DNA from: Anaerolineales bacterium
GTDB taxonomy: Bacteria; Chloroflexota; Anaerolineae; Anaerolineales; UBA6663
NCBI GenBank assembly: GCA_020845955.1
Contig: JADLEU010000136.1
Location: 1 to 35,598, forward strand
Direction of reading: 5' to 3'
Length of the DNA stretch: 35,598 nucleotides
Below, piece by piece: positions 32,244 to 35,598 of this stretch; the stretch's first letter is position 1; each line of letters opens with the position of its first letter. The position numbers were made by a program, and so were the translations under genes. The notes under the pieces are model-generated. The model did not search any database and had not been told where the DNA came from. It saw only the letters and a list, made by a program, of their open reading frames with translations.

Positions 32244-33451
32244 GCGGCCTGACCTTCGCCGGCCGCGCACCCAGGCAGGCGCACAAACAGGCGGGTGCCG
32301 TGTCCGGGCAGCGACTCAATCCGAAAGACACCGCCCACCGCCTGGGCGCGCTCACGCATCGTGCGCAGGCCAAAACGCGAAAACTCAGGGCTCAGCAGCC
32401 GCGAGAGGGGAAACCCACGCCCATCGTCGGAGATGCAGAGCACCACCTCGTCACCGTCCAGCGCCAGGCTGACCGTAACGCGCCGGGCAGCGGCGTGCTT
32501 GCGAGCGTTGGTCAGCGCTTCTTGCACGATCCGCAGCAGCTGCACGCGCGCATCAGGCGAGAGCAGGGCGTCGGCCCACCCGGCCGCCAGCTGCAGCTCG
32601 GCGGCCACGCCGCTCTGGCGCTCAAACCGGCCGATCTGCTCGGCGAGCAGATCGGCGAGCGGGCGCTCGGCGGCGCCCTCGACCCGCAGCCCGGCGATGG
32701 CTTCGCGCGCATCAGCATAAGCCTCGCGCGCGGCCAGGATCAATTCATCCAGGTGCCGGGCAGCCGCCGCCGGCTGTTCAGAACGCAGGTACTCGCGGGC
32801 GGCCTGCGCCTTGGTGTTGACAAAGCCCAAGACTTGCGCCAGCCCATCGTGCATCTCGCGCCCGATACGGTCGCGCTCTTCGAGGATGGCCAGGCGGCGC
32901 GCCTGCTCGCGCTCGTGCCGCAGCATCAGGCGCATGTGTTCTAAGGCCGCCGCGAGCTGGCTCAACTCACCCGGCGCGCCCGGCACCCGGACCGGAGTGA
33001 CCAGATCGTTGGCGCTAATGCGGCCGGCGGCAGCGCCCAGCTGCGCCAGCGGGCGCGTGAGACGGCGGGTGGAATACCACGCCAGCCCCAGACCAAAGCC
33101 CACGGCCAGGAGGGCGCTCACCCCCAAGCCAACCACGGTCTGACGCCAGGCCACGGCCAATTGGGCCTGAGCGCCGCGCAGGTTCTCTACGACGGGATCG
33201 AGCGTGAGCGGCTGCTCGCCAGCCACCGCGCCACCGGCAGCCTCTAGGGCCGCTGTCTCCGCCACGGCGCGCTCGAGGACCAGCGCGGCCGCCCGAACCC
33301 GGCTGAGCCCGGCCAGCCCAAATACGGCCGATAGGAGGGTCAGCAGCGCCATGAGCATAAAGGCGCCCGTCAGGCGCGGACCCAGGCCAATCCGCTGTCC
33401 GAGGCGGCTGAATGCAACGCGTACGACGGGCGCGACAGGTGCTGCCGCCAT
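32240..33451 (-). CDS. Membrane sensor histidine kinase with HAMP domain, HisKA_3 type
   Basis: A 403-residue kinase. Two membrane segments (about 28-50 and 105-127) bracket a short external region of about 50 residues. HAMP spans about 128-180 (STRRLTRPLAQLGAAAGRISANDL...). HisKA_3 has ERDRIGREMHDGLAQVLGF with His201. The ATPase domain has LLRIVQEALTNARKHAAA, DDGRGF, FGLRTMRERAQAVGG and PGHGTRLFVRLP. The small sensor region resembles NarX/LiaS-like kinases in size, but I see no nitrate P-box. It starts 1 base after the YwiC-like gene ends and overlaps the regulator, so all three are made together. Confidence 0.9.
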   Translation of the reverse strand: MAAAPVAPVVRVAFSRLGQRIGLGPRLTGAFMLMALLTLLSAVFGLAGLSRVRAAALVLERAVAETAALEAAGGAVAGEQPLTLDPVVENLRGAQAQLAVAWRQTVVGLGVSALLAVGFGLGLAWYSTRRLTRPLAQLGAAAGRISANDLVTPVRVPGAPGELSQLAAALEHMRLMLRHEREQARRLAILEERDRIGREMHDGLAQVLGFVNTKAQAAREYLRSEQPAAAARHLDELILAAREAYADAREAIAGLRVEGAAERPLADLLAEQIGRFERQSGVAAELQLAAGWADALLSPDARVQLLRIVQEALTNARKHAAARRVTVSLALDGDEVVLCISDDGRGFPLSRLLSPEFSRFGLRTMRERAQAVGGVFRIESLPGHGTRLFVRLPGCAAGEGQAA

Positions 33452-33452
33452 C

Positions 33453-34307
33453 CTACCAAACCAAAATAAACACGAGCGTGAACAAGCTGCTGACCAGCAG
33501 TTGGCGCACACCAATGACGACCGGCTTGACGCCCACGGCCGGCCGCAGCGTTCCCCAGATGGTTTCGGCGAATTGCACCGCAAACGGCAGTGCCAGTAGG
33601 GGCGGCCCGACCCTGACAGCCGTCAGCGCCAGGGCCAAGAGCACATTGAACCCGGCGTAGAGCAGCGCGCGCCGTCCCCGGCGCCACCGCTGGGCCATCG
33701 CCGGCATGACCTTGAGAACCCGCTGTTCCAGGCGCAAGTAGGCGTACACGATCGAGGCCGATGACTGCAGCCAGGCGAGCAGCCACAACCACCAGCCCAA
33801 CGGATCGGCGCGGCCCAGCATGGCCCAATAGGCAGCCGGCGCCGCCAGGGCGAATACGCCGCTGCCGACCAGCTCGACACCCAGCTGGCGCCGCTCGGCC
33901 CGCCGGCTGATCAGCACCAGATGCCAGGCGAAAACCGGTCCGGCGGGCAAGGCGAGCAGCAGCACCCACGGCGCACCGCCCAGGACCAGCCTGGCGACGG
34001 CGACAAGCGCCAGCAGCCCATAAACGGCGGCCCAGAAGGTTGCAGCCGACAGGTCGTGGCGCGAACGGCGGCCGCTATAGGCTTTAACGGCCGTGCCCAC
34101 GGGCTGGCGCGCCAGGAAGGCGGTCAGCGCCGCCACGCCCAGCCAGCCTGCCGACGCGCTCCAGGCGCCGCCCCGACTCAGCCCGACGAAATACCCAATC
34201 AACAGCGGGCTCAGTAGGAAAACCCAGGCGCCGTGCTCAGCGGGCAGGGCAATGTGCCGCTTGAGGACCCGACGCCAGAAGGAAGCAGCCGGAGACAAAA
34301 TAGACAT
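33453..34307 (-). CDS. YwiC-like membrane protein
   Basis: A 284-residue polytopic protein. The hallmark ALPAEHGAWVFLLSPLLIGYFVG near residues 19-41 fits the YwiC-like family, whose function is unknown. In Bacillus subtilis ywiC lies in the nitrate respiration/fnr region, which agrees with the FNR-like operator in front of this operon. About eight to nine membrane spans are visible. The start is ATG 34307, 25-30 bases past the predicted transcription start. It is the first gene of the kinase/regulator operon and might provide or stabilise the signal that the kinase reads (inference). Confidence 0.78.
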   Translation of the reverse strand: MSILSPAASFWRRVLKRHIALPAEHGAWVFLLSPLLIGYFVGLSRGGAWSASAGWLGVAALTAFLARQPVGTAVKAYSGRRSRHDLSAATFWAAVYGLLALVAVARLVLGGAPWVLLLALPAGPVFAWHLVLISRRAERRQLGVELVGSGVFALAAPAAYWAMLGRADPLGWWLWLLAWLQSSASIVYAYLRLEQRVLKVMPAMAQRWRRGRRALLYAGFNVLLALALTAVRVGPPLLALPFAVQFAETIWGTLRPAVGVKPVVIGVRQLLVSSLFTLVFILVW

Positions 34308-34337
34308 AAGCTTTGTAAACCCGATAACGTTTATCTC

Positions 34338-34366
34338 ATTATATGGAGGGCGCTCAGCCACGTTAA
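34338..34366 (-). promoter_or_regulatory. Promoter of the YwiC-like/kinase/regulator operon
   Basis: Minus strand: TTAACG (34366-34361), 17 bases, TATAAT (34343-34338). The predicted start of transcription is about 34331, giving a 24-base leader before ATG 34307. Confidence 0.6.
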
Positions 34367-34379
34367 TGACAATTGTCAT
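34366..34379. promoter_or_regulatory. FNR/CRP-family-like operator, site 1
   Basis: ATGACAATTGTCAT, a perfect 14-bp palindrome with the xTGA-N6-TCAx layout of FNR-type sites (FNR itself: TTGAT-N4-ATCAA). Its centre lies about 41.5 bases upstream of the predicted transcription start, the usual place for a class II activator. Confidence 0.5.
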
Positions 34380-34430
34380 CGAAAGCACAGGAGCATCGGC
34401 CCGACTCGGCGCGCCTGGCCGGTTAAATGC

Positions 34431-34461
34431 GCCTCGCCCGCGAAGGGTCCGCGGGCGAGGC
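34431..34461 (-). terminator. Hairpin terminator of the candidate RNA
   Basis: GCCTCGCCCGCG (34431-34442) and its exact complement (34450-34461) with a 7-base loop. On the minus strand it is followed by GCATTTAA. Confidence 0.55.
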
Positions 34462-34771
34462 CAAACACGGATGTGAGGTTAACTCAGGGAGGGCGCTCGG
34501 GTCAGGCTAAGTCGAAAGTGTTTCTTTGCGGTTCCGCTCCGCACCGTACCCGGTGTACGGCACCACCCACAATTCGGCAAGCTGAGCTGCGACCGACAGA
34601 GATCAGCCGCGGACCAATGCGCTTTACGGCGCGAGTCTCATCTGGCGCGCGCCCAGCGGCGACGCGACCAGCGTCTGACGGCCTCAACGGCGATCTTTCA
34701 CCAAATGTGGTTCCGTGGGCTCCTTTCTCCTCGTATCCACCGGACGCCCTCCCTGAGAGTGTTCCGGTTGT
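34462..34771 (-). ncRNA. Candidate structured non-coding RNA, about 300 bases
   Basis: On the minus strand, promoter 34806-34778 would start an RNA near 34771 that ends in the hairpin at 34461-34431. Positions 34757-34745 and 34495-34483 (CTCAGGGAGGGCG and its complement) form a perfect 13-bp closing stem around 249 bases. Inner hairpins include CCGTAC/GTACGG (34544-34560) and GACGC/GCGTC near 34665. The frames inside lack protein character, and no good start follows the purine-rich stretch. It does not match RNase P, tmRNA or SRP by eye. A small inverted-repeat mobile element is the alternative; no target duplication is seen. Confidence 0.4.
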
Positions 34772-34777
34772 GCCTCC

Positions 34778-34806
34778 ACTCTATGCGGTGCGCCTGGCGG
34801 TTACAA
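34778..34806 (-). promoter_or_regulatory. Promoter of the candidate RNA
   Basis: Minus strand: TTGTAA (34806-34801), 17 bases, TAGAGT (34783-34778). Each hexamer matches the consensus at 4 of 6 positions. Confidence 0.4.
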
Positions 34807-34820
34807 GTGACATTTGTCAT
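34807..34820. promoter_or_regulatory. FNR/CRP-family-like operator, site 2
   Basis: GTGACATTTGTCAT, nearly the same as site 1, abutting the -35 of the RNA promoter with its centre at about -42. Confidence 0.45.
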
Positions 34821-34875
34821 CCCACGCCCATGATTGTGGCGTAATCCAGGCTAAGTTGTCTGACCGCGAGCCGCG

Positions 34876-35598
34876 CTAGCTGACCACGACCGATCCGGCG
34901 CCGCCTTCGACCTCGAGCTCGACGCGGTTGGTGGCGGTTTCAAAGTCGGGCGATTCAAAGGCCCCGGCGCGGTTAGGGAAGCGCGCCTGGTCAACTGACA
35001 GTGAGCCGACACCCATAGCGCCGCGGATGCGAGCCGCCACGCCAGCGGGGACGGAGATGCGCACCGAGGCTACCCCCGAGGAGATCTGGGCGCGCGTCCA
35101 ACCGGCTCGGGCGGGCAGCGCCAGCCGGGTGCTGCTGGCGCCCGTTTGCAGGCGCAGGTCGGTCACTTTCAGATCGGTCAAGTCCAGGCGCGCCTCGGAA
35201 GCGCCAGTCTCGAAGCTCAAGGCCAGGCGCGTGCCGGCGTTGAGGCGAACGTCCCAATCCAGGCCGCCCCGCCCGCCAGCCCAATTCCAGGGCAGCATCC
35301 ACTGGGTCCAACCGGTGGGACGCGCCTCGAGCGTGGCCTGCAGCGCATCGCCCTGGCGGTCGATACGCTTTTCCAGGCCGCCGTGGAAGACTCCCTGGTA
35401 GAGGCGATCGGGTTCGGCGCCGGCCCGCACGTCCAAGACCCCCGCGCCATGCTTGAAGCTGATCCGGGCGCTGGCCGCCCCGTCAAGACCCAGGCTATCC
35501 TCTACCGGCTCAGGCCGCGCGCCGCGCCCCAGCAGCACGCTCAGGCCAAAGAAGATCAAGAGCACGGGCCAAAGGTAGCCCCAGGCGCTGCCCGGCAA
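34876..35598 (-). CDS. LiaF-like / adhesin-type beta-helix membrane protein (N-terminus outside window)
   Basis: At least 240 residues, continuing past base 35598. One membrane helix (WGYLWPVLLIFFGLSVLLGRG) resembles the LiaI/LiaF transmembrane region. A repetitive strand-rich domain follows (LDVRAGAEPDRLYQGVF..., LALSFETGASEARLDLTDLKVTDLRLQTGASSTRLALP, ...ISSGVASVRISVPAGVAARIRGAMGVGSLSVD), typical of the LiaF C-terminal/DUF4097-like putative adhesin fold. Such proteins monitor envelope stress, often alongside LiaSR-type kinases; the kinase/regulator pair at 32240-33451 is of that general type. The true start is not in the window. Confidence 0.7.
   Translation of the reverse strand: MPGSAWGYLWPVLLIFFGLSVLLGRGARPEPVEDSLGLDGAASARISFKHGAGVLDVRAGAEPDRLYQGVFHGGLEKRIDRQGDALQATLEARPTGWTQWMLPWNWAGGRGGLDWDVRLNAGTRLALSFETGASEARLDLTDLKVTDLRLQTGASSTRLALPARAGWTRAQISSGVASVRISVPAGVAARIRGAMGVGSLSVDQARFPNRAGAFESPDFETATNRVELEVEGGAGSVVVS

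Larger units (their letters stand above)
34308..34875. other. Non-coding region of 568 bases with two FNR-like sites and a candidate RNA
   Basis: No protein gene is supported. Read on the minus strand from right to left it holds: palindrome 34820-34807, promoter 34806-34778, an RNA-like segment closed by a 13-bp stem (34757 to 34483), a terminator hairpin (34461-34431), then palindrome 34379-34366 and the promoter of the YwiC-like operon (34366-34338). Confidence 0.5.

Noticed and set aside
34279-34290. SRP RNA-like AGGAAGCAGCC motif
   Set aside because: It lies inside the start of the YwiC-like gene, and the flanks do not form the SRP stem.
1-35598. tRNA genes, rRNA genes, CRISPR arrays, intact insertion sequences
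   Set aside because: No T-arm plus acceptor pair, no regularly spaced repeats and no transposase reading frame were seen anywhere in the window.

Overview
The window looks like a chromosomal stretch of a GC-rich member of the Chloroflexota (Anaerolineae/Caldilineae-like). The grounds are the lipoproteins with Thr/Pro-rich linkers after the lipobox, the many NarL-type two-component systems, and the overall gene repertoire. This assignment is inference from protein style; no rRNA or tRNA gene is present to fix it.

Layout. 1-2.5 kb: end of an ABC uptake locus (C-terminal part of an NMT1/SsuA-type binding protein, a permease, a second binding lipoprotein). 3-7 kb: a hypothetical protein, a BON-domain protein and a two-domain GNAT protein, the last two facing outward from overlapping promoters. 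Then follow a non-coding segment with promoter, closing stem and terminator, the remains of a phosphotransferase gene, and a cyclic-nucleotide-domain/SpoIIE phosphatase. 7-12.4 kb: a GNAT fragment, an MtaA/UroD-like protein, and glucokinase followed by 6-phosphogluconate dehydrogenase and glucose-6-phosphate dehydrogenase (entry of glucose into the oxidative pentose phosphate pathway). 12.7-19.2 kb: HelD-like helicase, a small unknown protein, a CPA2 antiporter, and a CAP-domain lipoprotein.

19.6-28.6 kb is the most striking part. A soluble PAS histidine kinase and a NarL-type regulator are followed, with overlapping stop/start, by a glycerol kinase homologue that has lost key ATP- and glycerol-site residues. 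Next come glpF, an intact glpK, a short glpA, and then SdhB-, SdhC- and SdhD-like subunits with no SdhA. The simplest reading is a glycerol catabolic locus in which GlpA replaces the succinate dehydrogenase flavoprotein on an SDH-type iron-sulfur and heme membrane module. The two-component pair plus pseudo-glycerol kinase would be its sensor.

28.8-35.6 kb: a membrane protein with a histidine-kinase-like dimerisation helix lacking the phospho-histidine, an Rrf2 regulator with four cysteines, a ZIP metal transporter, a small cysteine-rich protein, and a YwiC-like/histidine kinase/response regulator operon. Upstream of that operon lies a 568-base non-coding region. It carries two FNR-like palindromes, each placed near -41 of a promoter. 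One promoter serves the operon; the other would drive a structured RNA of about 300 bases closed by a 13-bp stem and ended by a strong hairpin. The window closes inside a LiaF-like protein gene.
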